This document shows, in pieces, positions 50,232-63,446 of a DNA stretch of 64,000 nucleotides. The notes under the pieces are model-generated. The model was not told where the DNA came from. It searched no databases and was given only the letters and a program-made list of their open reading frames with translations. Location: positions 1,277,174-1,341,173 of the forward strand of contig SSBO01000012.1 of the NCBI GenBank assembly GCA_005281725.1, read 5' to 3'. The position numbers were made by a program, and so were the translations under genes. Position 1 is the stretch's first letter. Every line of letters starts with the position of its first letter. This stretch comes from Wuchereria bancrofti (lineage: Eukaryota; Nematoda; Chromadorea; Rhabditida; Onchocercidae).

Positions 50232-51790
50232 CTAATCAATTTCATCAAATTCTGTGATACTATAATTACTTCGATAACTTAAATTATCATGCATATATGA
50301 GAAATTATCATTATATGGCTTATAATCATCATCCCATTTGCAGATTTCATTGTACAATTGATTTGGAGTTGTTCGTTTTCGACGATCAATTTCCAATTGA
50401 GAATTTATCATCTTAGCAATATTTTCATCAACATTGAAGGATAATTCTGGTTTATCATATGCATCATAGTTATCACAAGCTACGAAGAGAAACATACGGC
50501 ATAATTCTTGTTCATTAAATGGAATCTGTTAAAAATTTTTAATTTAGATAGAATAAATAAGTTTAGAAAATAAATGCTTCCATTATTAATAATACGACTA
50601 CTTCAAACATTTTTTTTTCACTCGGAAATTTGTTTATTCATTTTTTTTTTTTAATTTATAATTTCAAAATTTTAAAAATTTTTGAATAAAAAAAGAAAGA
50701 ACCAAAATAAAAAAAAATAATAATAATTTAATTAGCTATTAATGTATAAATCAATAATGGTACTAAATGATACCTTTCCCATGATACATTGATATAGGAC
50801 ACATCCAAGACTCCATATGTCAACTTCATGACCGTACTCATGTGTTCGTAAGATATTTGCGCCTACTTCAGGTGCCATATAGTACAATGTACCAGCAACA
50901 TTTGATAATGATTTATCCTCTACATCATTAAGAATTCGAGATATGCCAAAATCGGAAATTTTAGCTCTTTCAATTAAATTATGCTCCCTATATTTGATTA
51001 AGATATTTTGTGGTTTAATGTCACGATGTACGATGCAACAATTGTAAAGTTCATTGTATCCTCGAATCACATTGTCTATTAATCGTCTAAAATTAATAAT
51101 ATTGAATTAAAATTAAATTTTTAACAAACTATTTGATGCAATTTATCAAAAAAAAAAATGATCAAAAATTTACAAATTTTGAAAGAAAAAAAAAATAAAT
51201 TAAATTTTACTTTAAATTATGTGATGATAATGTACCATTAACAGTATGATATTTAAGATGATGATCAAGATCAATATCACATAATTCCATAATAATATAC
51301 ATGCTATCTTCATCGTTTTTTATACAATTATCAGTGAAGCCAACCAAATAATCACTTTTTATTGTTCTCATTACTTTTAGTTCATCCAGTTTTATACTTC
51401 CTTTAGACAACTTTTTAATTGCTACCGGTTTACCAGTGCTACTTTCTATACCTCGATAAACGAAACCAAATGAACCATTTCCAATGCATGATGTTATACA
51501 GTCGCTAAAATTAAAATATCTTTCAAATTTTTGAAAAATAAATTTTAAAAAAAAACTGTTTCTTTTCTTGTACAAAAAATAATCCTACATTTAAAATAGA
51601 TTCAATTTGTTCAAAAAAAAAAAAGAAAGAAAAGAATTTACTTATATTGAAATGTATTACAGGTAGATGAAATAGTTATCGTATTAAAGGTAAACTGTTG
51701 AAGTAGATAATTATCGATATCAGAATTTTCTAATTGGATATTATACCAATTAATCGCCGTATTATACATTAATTTTTTTACATCATCCAT
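50232..51790 (-). CDS. Serine/threonine protein kinase, family unresolved
   Basis: Four minus-strand exons, 51790-51642, 51504-51211, 51086-50774 and 50525-50232, join in phase to 349 residues. After an N-terminal extension of about 50 residues without known motif comes a complete kinase domain: glycine loop GNGSFG (58-63), VAIKK with Lys80, a likely helix-C Glu91, HRDIKPQN (Asp170, Asn175), SDFG (Asp193), MAPE (219-221), and DIWSLG (Asp237). The domain is followed by a tail of about 30 residues rich in Asn, Tyr, Ser and Asp. All residues for catalysis are present, and HRDIKPQN indicates Ser/Thr specificity. The 11-residue spacing from Lys80 to Glu91 is short. The overall look is between STE/NEK-type and IKK-type kinases; no orthologue was recognised. 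There is no signal peptide or membrane segment, so it should be cytosolic. Confidence 0.88.
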
Positions 51791-53293
51791 TATAGATTGT
51801 ATTTTATATTTGCTATCAAAAGTTCAACAATTTTTTACTGCAAATACAAATTAATGAACATATTGAACACATATTAATAAAAACTGAATTATAAATTTGA
51901 TATTTCAAAAAATTCAAAAATTTATTAATAGTTAGTATGGAAATTTTATGAACAGAGCAAAATCTTCGCCAAATTTTTTCATTTCTCAGCAACTTAATAA
52001 TGGTAATTGGATGATAAAAAAAACAAAAAATTATTTTGAAATCTTTAGAAGATATGAAGTAATATAATTTTTTCACTGCTAAATCAGTGAAATGGAAATT
52101 ATTGATAGAGTGGTGTTGATTTTTGAAAATTTTAAAAATTACAAAGAAAAAAAGAGGTTAATATTAAATAAGAATTATTGGAATAGCATTTTTTTTGAAA
52201 GGATATTTGATGAATTAAGCAAACAACAAGATATAAATCAAAAAAATACCTTCTAGAAAAGCTACTTTTATGGTAAAAACTCATTTATAATCATTGCTAA
52301 AATCACTAAATCATGCAATTATTTTAAATATTGAAATCTTATAAAATTGGTAAAGTGAAGTAATGCATATCTCGAATAGTATTTGTAAACGATAATAAAT
52401 ATTGTTTTCAGTTTTAATTTTCTCAAATTCTAAAATTGTGCAAACACGTAAACAGTGTGGACAGCAGATTGATGTAAACAACTATTGCATAATATTTTTG
52501 ATAAATAATCTAAAACTTTAATTATTTTATTAAAAAAAAAGAGCAAAAAAAGGCGTGTAAATAATTGTTCTCCGTCTCTTTTATTCAAAATTCTGAAATT
52601 CTCTTATTCTAAATAAAAATGAAAAATAAATAAAAAAGAAAAAAGCACAATTGTATTATTGACAATGATGTCTTATTGCAATTAGCAAAAATAATCAAAA
52701 TTTAGAAGTGATAAAAACAATTATATTCAAATGATTCAAAAAAAAAAGCGCTTATGTAAGTAAAACTTTTAGAATAAAATTTTAATATATCATTTGATTA
52801 ATGTGCAAAAAAGAAAAATGAAAACGAAGTGTAGACAATGAGATTAATGATAAACAGATTAGCTACAAAATGTGTACAATGTCACTAAAATCACCTTTTC
52901 AAAGCCAAACAAAAACAAGAAAAGTTAAATAGTTCAGTTTAAAAAATTTTCAGTTTAAAAAATCTAATAATTAAACAACGAAAAATTGCAAATTTCAATG
53001 TAGACAAATGACGTTCTTTTTTCTTTCTTTTTTATTTCCAGATGTTCAAAGAATTTTAACATTTTATGCATATTTTTTTTTTCTTTTGCCTCTTTTTTTT
53101 GCTTCAAAATTTTTAGTGAAAATTTAGAAAAAACAACATTAATATTTCATTGATAATTGATGCCTTCATTAATAGTACTTATAAAATATTCATTGAAATC
53201 TTCCATTAAACTTAATGTAAATGAATTAAATTGCATTGGATATTTATTTATTTACTTAAGTAAAAATAAACCATCAAATAATTATTGTTTTGA

Positions 53294-53649
53294 AATTTTA
53301 ATTGTCAAAAATCTTTTATGAGCCTTATGTAAAGCGGGAAAGATGATTCAAAAGATGGTTAAAAGGTAAAAAGAAAGTGATAATTTTATATAATAGATTG
53401 AATCTCCGCCTTGCATTTTCAATTTCGTCATAAGACCGAAATAATGATTTCCTTTTTTTTTTAAAATTTNNNNAATTTTAATTGTCAAAAATCTTTTATG
53501 AGCCTTATGTAAAGCGGGAAAGATGATTCAAAAGATGGTTAAAAGGTAAAAAGAAAGTGATAATTTTATATAATAGATTGAATCTCCGCCTTGCATTTTC
53601 AATTTCGTCATAAGACCGAAATAATGATTTCCTTTTTTTTTTAAAATTT
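53294..53649. repeat. Direct duplication of 176 bp on either side of a 4-N gap
   Basis: 53294-53469 is repeated at 53474-53649 with no difference seen by eye and NNNN between them. As at 21095 and 29213, this points to contig ends that overlap but were not merged. Confidence 0.95.
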
Positions 53650-56600
53650 ATTTTTTTTGCTTTGAAAATTTGTACTTTGTCTTTCTTCATTTTTCTTTTC
53701 TCCTTCTCCTACTCCTTTTTTTATTTTGTTACCATACCTTATCCATGTCACCTTTTCTTTTATGCTACTTTTCAATGGAAAAGTAACAATCTTCATTGTA
53801 TTATCTGATTTTCCTTTTTCTCATTTCAACTTCATCTAATTTTTCTATTTTTATCTTTTTATGCAAGTAAATATTACAAAATTTACGGAAGCATATTGTA
53901 TGAATTTGATTAGAAAATTAATTAATCAATGTATTGTTTACAATGGGAAAATCATGGAACGATAATGAATCAAAGATAATCAACCAAAATACCAAAACTA
54001 AATGATAAATAAAGTAAATAAAATTGTAACATGGAAAAGAGTGAAAAGAGGACAATTTCACAGTAGGAGGTGAAAAAAATAAATAAATAAAAAAGAAGAT
54101 AAGTTATTAAAAGTTAATCGCCATAATCTATTACAGTTATAAATTTGATATATATTGCATGATGAATTTAATTAATTATTTAGTGTACTGGTATAAATTT
54201 AAGTATGACGATTCAAAGTTATTTTATTCATCAAACTTAATACTTTGCTCTTTTTTTTCGCCGTTTTTTTTTTTTGTGGAAAATTCAAAACTAAAATAAT
54301 TCAAAAATTTGACAGATCTGTCACACTTGTTAAGAATAGTGAACATTATCTTTGTCTACAGCTATATTTCATCTTTAAAAAAAAAAAAAAAAACAGTCTG
54401 TTAGCACAACATGAAGCAAAAAGTTTTATTTTAACATCAAATGTTAAAGTTTTCGAAATTCGAAACTTTTATTTTCGGAATTTACATAGTTGAAATGGTA
54501 TAAATTGATTTAAACTTTCAACTGTTGAGAGAAATATGTCACTGATAAATGATAGGTAAATTAGAATGGAGTGCTGGAAGTTATACAAAATAAGATGAAA
54601 ATGATAAAATCAATTTATCATTTTAATCAAAATCGTTTATTAAAATCGAAAATTCTACCATTTTTTTTAATACAATAGTGTGGAACAGATCTACAAATTC
54701 GTTAATTAACAAGCTATAATTATAATTGTTATCTAAAATATCGTTAATTTTCTTAAAATACAATATATAATTTTCTACATTTTCCTGGATATAGCAAAAA
54801 TGATTGTAAAAGATAAAATTTTAGGTAAGGATGGAAGTAGTTAATGAAGAAATTGGTTGAAGCTTTCAAAAACAGATACTTGAAAAGGTATTTCAAGTGT
54901 ATGAGTGACACTTAGAGCTTGCGTTATATGTATTTATTTACTTTTAGGCATACTTTAAAAATAAAAATGAAAAAAAGGTAGGACGAAAGTGAAGATTGCG
55001 CGCTTAAAAAAATGACAAATAATTTGATTTTTAACATAAATCAATTCGCTAAAAAAGATAGCATGCAATTAAATTCCTAGGATTTTTGATATAAATAAAA
55101 TGGTTTATCTATTTTATTTATTTACCTTAGTGATTATTTCTTTATTTTGGTGATTATTTATTATTATTACTATTATTATGGTTATTTATTTACCTTAGTT
55201 TTACTCCTTTTTCATTGCTAACGATAAATGAGATTTTAATAACTAATAAAATTTTATTTGCATGCGAAAAAACTTACGAATCAACTATTTGCTAGGAATA
55301 AATTAAATATAACAATAAAAATTTCTGTACAAATATACATAATGTTTAGAAATGATAAAAAATAATGCTTCAATATTAGTATTTCAGTGATTATTAGTTC
55401 TTTATAACCATTTTGTTCATTTAATTTTAGCAACTAATATAATTGATGATATCGTCTAATCTAAATATGCATTTTACAAAATTTATTCATGTAGCAAAAA
55501 CTTATTCCACCTTCTGTTTGAAATAATATTTGCGATAGAATTTTCGAAATTCACTAAACATCGAAAAATTTTTTCTCATTTCTAGATATTACTTTCTTCT
55601 GCTGCTTTCAGATAAATGATCGATGATTTCGTCTATGCTTAACGCTATCTGTAATTTATTGATCGTGAAATTATGGTTTCAACAATTTTCAGTACTTTAA
55701 AACTTACAACTTTAGCATTACATGTAAAATTTTTTTTAATGAAACTTGAAAATACTTTTTTTTTTAAATCAGTAAATTCAAAAGGAATTTTTCCACAATT
55801 GAGACAATTACTATGAAAAGAAGGTGGAAAGTTCGGATAATAATCAATGCCTCTAGACTGTCAACCTTTTGAATTTTCAAAATCCTACCTAAAAAAAAAA
55901 TAAATCTAAAAATAATCGAACCAATAATTATTGAACGTGAACTGGAAAAAAAAATACTGGCAATAATAAAAAATCTTATAGCACAAATTAGAGACTATTT
56001 TAAATCTAATTAACCATCAAAAAGTAAATTTTTTTTTTTTTCATCGCAAAGAGAATTATCGTTTTCAGATAATTAGTTCTGTTCTTTTAATTTGAAATTG
56101 GGAAATATACACATTGAAAAGCTGAAATATGGATAAGAGAATATATTTGGATAGATTTGAAATCTGTTTCAGTTTCAAGGTTTATTTGAATTTATCAGTA
56201 ATTTGAAAAGAAAAATTAACGAAAATATCAATGTCATTATTTTGTATTTTTATAAAATAATCTTAGCCACTGATAAATTGATTGATCAAAGTGTCGATGT
56301 AACTGAAATAAATTTAATTCAATTGGTTTATTTATGTTCGAATTAATTTGGTTCAAAGCAGTTCAATTGAATAGAACTAACATTATTATTCTCCAATTCA
56401 TAACAAATAATGAAATTCGATTGAACTACACTGAAATGCTTTAAATTAGATGGAAATCATTGTCACTTTCAAAGCCAGTTTTTGTTATATTCTTTTTCTT
56501 TATTTTTGATTCGTTAAACTATTTAGTAAGGTTAAATAATTTAGCAAAAAAGTTACGCATTTTTTTTTATAAATTAGCCTTTGTTTTTTGCTTTTGAATA

Positions 56601-58269
56601 ATACTTTTCAAACAGATCACTAGAAAAACCACTGAATAAATATGAATTGAAATTTTCCCTAATTTTTAATTCATTTCCATCAAATTCTTTAATTTCTGGT
56701 TCGCAAACATAACAAATTTATCGATCAATTCTTTCAAATCTTTTATAAGCAGAGTAGAAGTTAGAATTTTACAAATTAATATTAATGGGAAAGTTTAATT
56801 AAAAATAATGAAAAACTATTTTGAGAAAGAAAGATAAAAGAGAAATATTTGCAAAATATTAAAAAAAAAAAAAAAATTGCTTTCATTTGCTTGATAAATG
56901 AATGGATAATAGAATACATATAATATGTGACTGCGTCTGCCACCAAAATACTCGAAGTACAAAGAATTCGGAAATATTTATTTCAACTTTCGTCATATAA
57001 ACGAGAAAAAGACACATATGAAACTAAATTTGAACATGGCAAAAAAGAATGATAAATGATTTTTTAAAAGCAATCGGAGGTAAATTTAAAGCAGCAAAAA
57101 ATGGACAAAACATTGATGGATGCAAATTGAAATTTAGAAGAATTATAACCTATTTTTATTTTTCATAAATCAATGATTCACAGGAAAATTTTTGCAGAAT
57201 ATCTGTACTTTTTTCATTATTTTAAGACTTGGTGCTGCGATTGAAGCTACTGAGGCGAGAAAAAATACTGCATGTTTAAACAATAGGTTAAAAAAATCCA
57301 TGTAATATGTTGAGGTCTTTTTTATCCTGTCTCATGGTCTGTGCAAAGATATATTACATTTAATTTAAATTTTATTCTCATTGGATTCATTGAAAATCGT
57401 GTTTGATTTGTATGAGACTTATTCTAGTTCTTGTCCTACCAATATTTTTCAGTTTTTTTTTTCATTTCTTTCCTTGCATGACATTTTTGTTGAAATGATG
57501 ATCGAAGAATTATTGCAGAATCTAAACTAAAAAAATCTGCTGTTTCTTTTCATTCAAAAAAAAAAAAAAAGGTATTCATGTAATTTATCTAGAATGATCA
57601 TAGTTTGCGGGAATGATATTTCTCGTTTGAGAATGATAAATCAATTGATTGATGATTTCCGGTAATTTTTAATATGTTGTACTAACTGAATGTAATTGCG
57701 CATTCATTTCGAAAGAACACAGAAAAATACGTAATTATCACGATGTATATTTTTCTCTCTTTTCTAGGAGCTGTAAAAAGTTCGGATAATAGAAGAGATC
57801 AATGGAAAATATTTTTCTTCCTAAAAAGACCTCAGTTTTATCATCAAACATCATAACATTACTTCCTTCCGTTTCTCATAAATTAAAACACACAAACTTT
57901 AACAGAATCAAATCGAATAAAATAATCAGTCAGCAAAAATGCCACACTCCTATTATATAAAAAATTAACTTTTAACTACCTTTCTCTTTTTTCTTCCTGC
58001 ATCTTTCTTTTCCTTTTCTTTTGCATAGACAATAACTCATCATCATACATCCTTGCATTCCTATCGCTTCTTCCTCTGAAAAGAAAATTCTCTCTCATCT
58101 ATTTATAGTTACATTTTCGTATAACTCATAACTCATTCCACTCATAAAGTTCGATTTTACTGCGAATGAAAAAAAAAAAAATGACATGTATAAATTTTAT
58201 AAAAACAATGTAACGAATGGTAGTGCAACTTTATGCAATGTAATATGACATAATTAAAATAAGGTACAA

Positions 58270-58382
58270 TAATAAAATATATAATATAATATAATGTAGT
58301 ATATAATATAATAATATTAGTATAATATAAAATAAAATATAATATAATAATTAATAATAACAATAATAATAATAAATAATGT
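58270..58382. repeat. ATAAT / TATAATA microsatellite
   Basis: Interrupted ATAAT pentanucleotide-like repeats turning into AAT at the right end. The I- and Y-rich minus-strand frame across it is an artefact. Confidence 0.8.
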
Positions 58383-58799
58383 TTTATGACATTTTCTGCT
58401 GACACCTTTTATCTACGAATCGATTTATTGCAGTGTTCTCAACAATAGAGAGAAGAGGAGACTTGGTTATCAATTATCTCTACAAAATACTAGGCTTATC
58501 TTATTACAGCTGTTTCTGTTGCTTTTACATACAAATTTGGCTTATCAGCATTTATCGGTCAGTACTTCGGACTTGTCGCAATGATTTTTGTAGAGAAGTA
58601 AACCTTCATTTCCAAAACTTAAATTTTTTAGATGAGTTTGATTTGCTTTTAGTTCATACACTATAATCTATTTATGCGTAACAGCATACAACAATTCGTT
58701 TAACCACGTGTACAAACAAAGCAGGTGAGGTTATGATTAAGTATTAAAAAAGTGAAAAAGAGAGAAATGGTGCTGTAGAAGTTTTATGACATTGTTTCA

Positions 58800-60703
58800 G
58801 ATAAATAATGCATCAAATTCAGTACCCAATTCCAAAATTTTTTCAGTTGTTAGAAATTTATCCTCGTAGTAGCGGGATGATCAACAACGAGGAAATGAAA
58901 TATCTATCCCAAATATTGATCATTTTTCGCAATGGAGCAACAATATGATTGTCAGAATTTTCAGGCGATGGTCTTGTGGAAAGTTTTTCCTGTAATTCGA
59001 AAATCTATGACAGTTAATGAAAAAGTTAAAAGAATAGAACAATTTGATAAGGAAAGATGTGAAACATTCGTTTGTTTCCTTTTTTTGAGCAAAATAACAG
59101 CTTCAAGGAGCTGTTTATTTAGGTTTGAAGTTTCAAAATTCAAAAGTTTTTATTTTTTTTTCATTTGTTTTTATCTTTTTGTTAGATTCGGTCAAATATT
59201 AGTGAATGCTCCATTATATTTGCATCAGAAATTTTCTTTCACGATACTTAAATTAGTCTGAGAATTTCGAAAAAGGTATCAATCAGGAATTCATGAAGAA
59301 ATTGATCGTAATACTACTGCATAAAGCTTTAATTCCTATTTTATCTATATCACAGCAGAAAAAAAAAAAAAGAAACGATGAATGCTTCTGAGGTAATTCA
59401 TTTGATCTGAAGAAATATTCAATGAAATTTGTTCGTTAACAATTTCATTCATTCATTCATTCATGCAATCATTAATTTACTGCCTCAACACATTACATGT
59501 CTTATTTACATTATGCAGATCAATAGCAATGCAGTGGTGAACAGTTTTAAATGTTGAAAATCAAGCAGTAAATCATTTGATTATTCAAATAGGCTTCTTC
59601 AAGCACGAGTACAACAAGCTAAGGCCAATCTAATCCAAGTGAAGTATGGTCTCAATGAAATTTTTGAATTTTAAAGCAAAATGGTGGAAGATATGCCACT
59701 GAATAGAAGAATAGCTGGTGTTGGGTTTAGCACTTGCAGTACAGCATACTTCAATGATAATAACCAATGCCAATTGTCCAAATATCAAACATTTGTCAAA
59801 GGCTACTAAATTTATAGTTTTAAAATTTTTAAACTGGTTAAATAAAATTCGAGGAACATCACTAGTGGTGGATTACAGAGGGAAGGGAAGTCTGAGAAGG
59901 AAGATAGGATCACAGACAGCAGTAATTTGCTACTGTTATTGTATTTTTATAGCATTATGGATGATTCAACGTGCTAAAATTTTTAATTAGAGTGAATTAA
60001 GAAAAGCGGGAATAAACTGAGGTGATGTGAGCTTATCTGCTTTTACCGAATCATTCAGTTGTCATTATTGTCCACTTTACATCGAATAAATGAATGTGAT
60101 TTAAGCTGGTGAAGAGAGAGGACATCTAAACTTCGATAAATCATAAATGAATACCGTTAAAACAGAGGCATCTTAAAGTGATCGAAGGATTGATTGATGC
60201 AAGAAAGAAATGATGAGCTGAAAGGCGCATATATAGATCATCAAATTTACCTTAAGCATACTATGAAATACTAAGCCATTATCGGAAAAGTGAAATCACA
60301 TTAAATCCAAGTTCAACCTGGAGATGTATTAAATATATTAATCAAAGATTTACACTTGCTACCTTAGGATGATATTCAAAGAGTACATTTAGGAAGTGTT
60401 GCAGGTCAACTTATCTTCTTCCGACAACCATGCGTATATTTGAACCATATTCTTTATTCCTGCGAGAGTTAATGGCAGATGTTACGCTCTCTAAATTCTA
60501 AATCACTAACTGTACAACAACCAACCAGGAAGCAAATTCAAGATATCAATAGAAGACAGTAAGGAGAACGTTATCATATGCAAATTTATCGACTCATATT
60601 TATACTTCATAACTGGGATGGAAGTGTTATTGTTTGGTAATGGTGAAATTAGGATAGGTAATCCTATATTTTTGTTCATATATACTTAAGGATTGTTTTA
60701 CAG
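58800..60703 (+). other. Possible decayed coding sequence upstream of the orphan gene
   Basis: The composition is less AT-rich than in the surrounding intergenic DNA, and short coding-like pieces occur in changing frames broken by stops: about 58932-59085, 59590-59640, 59780-59900 and 60300-60480 (for example VQPGDVLNILIKDLHLLP, then a stop, then DDIQRVHLGSV). The succession faintly resembles a worn BEL/Pao-type polyprotein, but no diagnostic motif (protease DTG, polymerase YxDD, integrase HHCC) was found. It could equally be exons of an unrecognised gene. Confidence 0.25.
60250..60307 (+). repeat. Dispersed repeat, copy A
   Basis: The segment 'cttaagcatactatgaaata' and its continuation to about 60307 (with ATCGGAAAAGTGAAATCA) recurs with about 85% similarity at 63611-63664 in the same orientation. 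Confidence 0.75.
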
Positions 60704-60711
60704 TGAAGTGG
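60696..60711 (+). promoter_or_regulatory. Acceptor-like site just upstream of the orphan gene start
   Basis: GTTTTACAG ends at 60703, eight bases before ATG 60712. As at the other genes, it may be a trans-splice site; alternatively an upstream exon joins here. Confidence 0.4.
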
Positions 60712-62325
60712 ATGGAGGTTATTAGCTTAAAAGGCGGAAATAAGAAAAGGATTTACTATCTACAGTATTTTGTATTACCTGGAAATGATTCAAATGCATT
60801 TTTAGGAATGTCAGGTAAACAAGAGACCGGAAATATTGCAGCTCGTGCGGGCAATAGTGAAGTAGTACGCTTTATTGACGGTAAAAATTATTTAATTTAA
60901 CTTCTTTTCATGTCAAACGAAAACGAAATAAATGCTTCAACAATTTCAAAAATAGTTTTGATATTTTAACAAAAATATAACATTTGCCTATTATATACTG
61001 TTAAGCTATGGTACACATAAAAAAACAAGAAATGAAGATGGTCCCGAAAGAAAAAAAACCATTCATCTGAAATTTTAAAGTTCCATAAATCTTCTTTATA
61101 GATGATACACGTATAGTACGTTCCAAGCCACATGCTTCTAACGCAACGAAAAAGAACCGAATCCCAAACAATAACTCGAATAATACTGGTTTTTCTTTTC
61201 AATTTCAATTTTATTACTATTACTTTGAAGATATTATTTGTATGCACGTATAACAAACATTACGTGCGACACATTGAAACATGCACGACACGTGTATTTA
61301 ATTGAAGAATGAAAGAACTAGGTTGAAACACGTACAAGTCTAAGCGTCAGTAAGGGCCATTACTAAATGAGTTGGAAAAAGTGTTGCAAAGTGTGAAAAC
61401 GATCGAATAATCTAGGTAATAATAATAGATAAGAATGGCAACTTTGTACATTTCTTAATGGCCACTTTTTGGTAAATGTTTAGGTGTTCCGCCAGTTAGC
61501 AACGTTGAGGATACTCCACCGAATGTTGTCATCGATCAACCGAACCGTCCTCACGTGCAACAACCGTATACAATAATGGCTCACACCTGCCGTCCGAATG
61601 TGACACATCCAGTAGTGATCGGCAGTGTGAACCGCCCCATATGTATGTTATACGCAAAGAATTTCCTATTATTCTATGAGTTGATGAAAAAAAATTTTCA
61701 TAAAATTAACCTTCAGATATGCCGTTGTATAATTCGCCATTTTCAACATGTTGGTGCAGCGGAATTTCAGACGATATACGAGCAATTAAGGAGACACTAG
61801 GTGCGGTTTCCGAGGGGATTCATTTAATTCTTCAAAAAGTTCACGTGGATCAAATGAACAATGCACAAGTGATGTCACAAATATGGCGAAACGTTCAAAT
61901 GGTTGCGGACAATCTGTCTTTTGTTCAGATGCAAGGTTGAATTTAAAACATAGAAAATCACATTACTTCATCTTTCCAAAGTCACATTGCTCCGTCATTT
62001 CTTCCATCTGATTTAGCATCCTAGATTGTATCTTAGTTTCACTTTCTTCCAATTTTCATTCACGAATGTATCGTTCCTGTTTTCGTGAATTAATCCTCCT
62101 CAATCTTTGTTTATTAAGCAAATGAGAATTCCTCAAACTGATTTCTTTTTTATCGAAAACCAATCAATTTTAGCATACGATCAGTATTATGATGGATCTG
62201 GCGTTGTAAATCCTACTGAAAATCCGGATGGAACGGTTCCTACAGAAATGTATTATAAGCAAACTGATGAGCAGAACACACCGAGTGAACGTGTAATCAA
62301 TAACAACTCACGTTCCTATCCTTGA
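60712..62325 (+). CDS. Unrecognised 232-residue protein
   Basis: Four exons, 60712-60880, 61484-61642, 61717-61935 and 62174-62325, join with phase 1 at every junction. The first exon could instead begin after the CTACAG at 60761. The middle part is Pro/Asn/Val-rich (VPPVSNVEDTPPNVVIDQP). Exon 3 contains a Cys/Trp patch (STCWCSG) followed by a predicted amphipathic helix of about 50 residues (DDIRAIKETLGAVSEGI to NLSFVQMQ). The C-terminal 50 residues are polar, disordered-looking and Tyr/Asn/Thr-rich. No signal peptide, membrane segment or known domain was seen. The donor after exon 3 (CAAG-GTTGAA) is weak; without splicing there, translation would stop at 61940 with a shorter protein. More 5' exons are possible. 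Exon structure is fairly well supported, function unknown. Confidence 0.6.
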
Positions 62326-62422
62326 ATAGCAGGGCGTAATTTTAGTGAAAAAGCGATATATCAACCAATTTCTGTTTTTTTTTTTTGATTGCTAATCCTG
62401 CTGTTTAGTTTTTGTGTTTTCT

Positions 62423-62428
62423 AATAAA
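62423..62428 (+). terminator. Polyadenylation signal AATAAA of the orphan gene
   Basis: AATAAA lies 98 bases after the stop codon at 62323-62325 and is followed by a T-rich stretch, a plausible 3' end of the transcript. Confidence 0.6.
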
Positions 62429-63446
62429 TTTTTTTAACAAAATTGCAATTGAATTTTTACAAGTCCGGAAATTCCACATTTCCCTCCAGTAATCAGTTTC
62501 ATCATTACAAATAACTTACAAGTCTTGACATCCTGAATTATACCAAATACTGCTTATAGAACAGGATAGAAAACTGGTGCTAAGCCTAATTAGATAAGCC
62601 TAAATTTAGAGGTGCAGAATTTCAAGATACAGACATACAATTGTAATCACTACCAACTAATTTCACATTTTATATTCTCCAAATTTTGACAATTAAGATA
62701 TGAAAACGGAAAAAAGATTGCTGCTTAGGGATCAACTCTCGACATTTACAATAATACAAGTATACAACATACCTAGAACGATAGGAAATTATCGTTATGA
62801 ATTAATTACATGGATTGGAATGATTCTAAAATATTTTTATTTCTCATATAACACAATACTAGAAATATCAAAAAAGTATCACTTGACATCCCTTCCAAGA
62901 AATGTTGAATTTGAAATGTGATGAAAGACTCTATTCGATGATGCTACATCCATCATCAAGGAAAAAACTGAAGATAAAGAAATTCAAAAGTTTCACTTGA
63001 AAAATAGAAGCAAATTATTATACAAAAGATTAATGTAAGTAACTGCACAATATATTTCATAAAATAGATAAGTCAGTAAATTTGTTATTCCTACAATGCC
63101 ATCCAATTCTAAAAGCAACCATTTTACTGTCAACAAATAGATGTTACGAAGTGCTAAATGATATCGAAATTTGGACCTAGAAAGTTTTCAATTAACCTTT
63201 TAATGACAATAAACGGAATGTGGTGCAAATCGAGGATTATTACACCTCAAATTACTTACTTTTATCACAGATCATGTTGTTATTATCCTATTTGCTATAT
63301 CACATTGGAATACAAACCAATGCTTAATTACTGTTTTTTATAAAGAAAAGCAAACTACTACAATCATCAAATTGAAGTGATATTTATAGGTAGTGTAGAA
63401 ATAACTTACATGAATGAAATATTGTTTTAAATAGTCGAACATAAGT

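Larger units (their letters stand above)
51791..58799. other. Gene-poor region upstream of the kinase gene
   Basis: About 7 kb of A/T-rich sequence. Apart from short A/T runs, the duplication around Ns at 53294-53649 and AT-rich TATAA-type repeats near 58270-58380, nothing was recognised. The kinase promoter should be at the left end. Confidence 0.6.

Noticed and set aside
50232..51790. Assignment of the kinase as an IKK/TBK1 or IRE1 orthologue
   Set aside because: Only general kinase motifs match; the features specific to those families (ubiquitin-like domain, transmembrane and RNase parts) are absent.
58433..58666. A 77-codon plus-strand frame near 58.5 kb as an upstream exon of the orphan gene
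   Set aside because: No start context, splice site pairing or similarity supports it.
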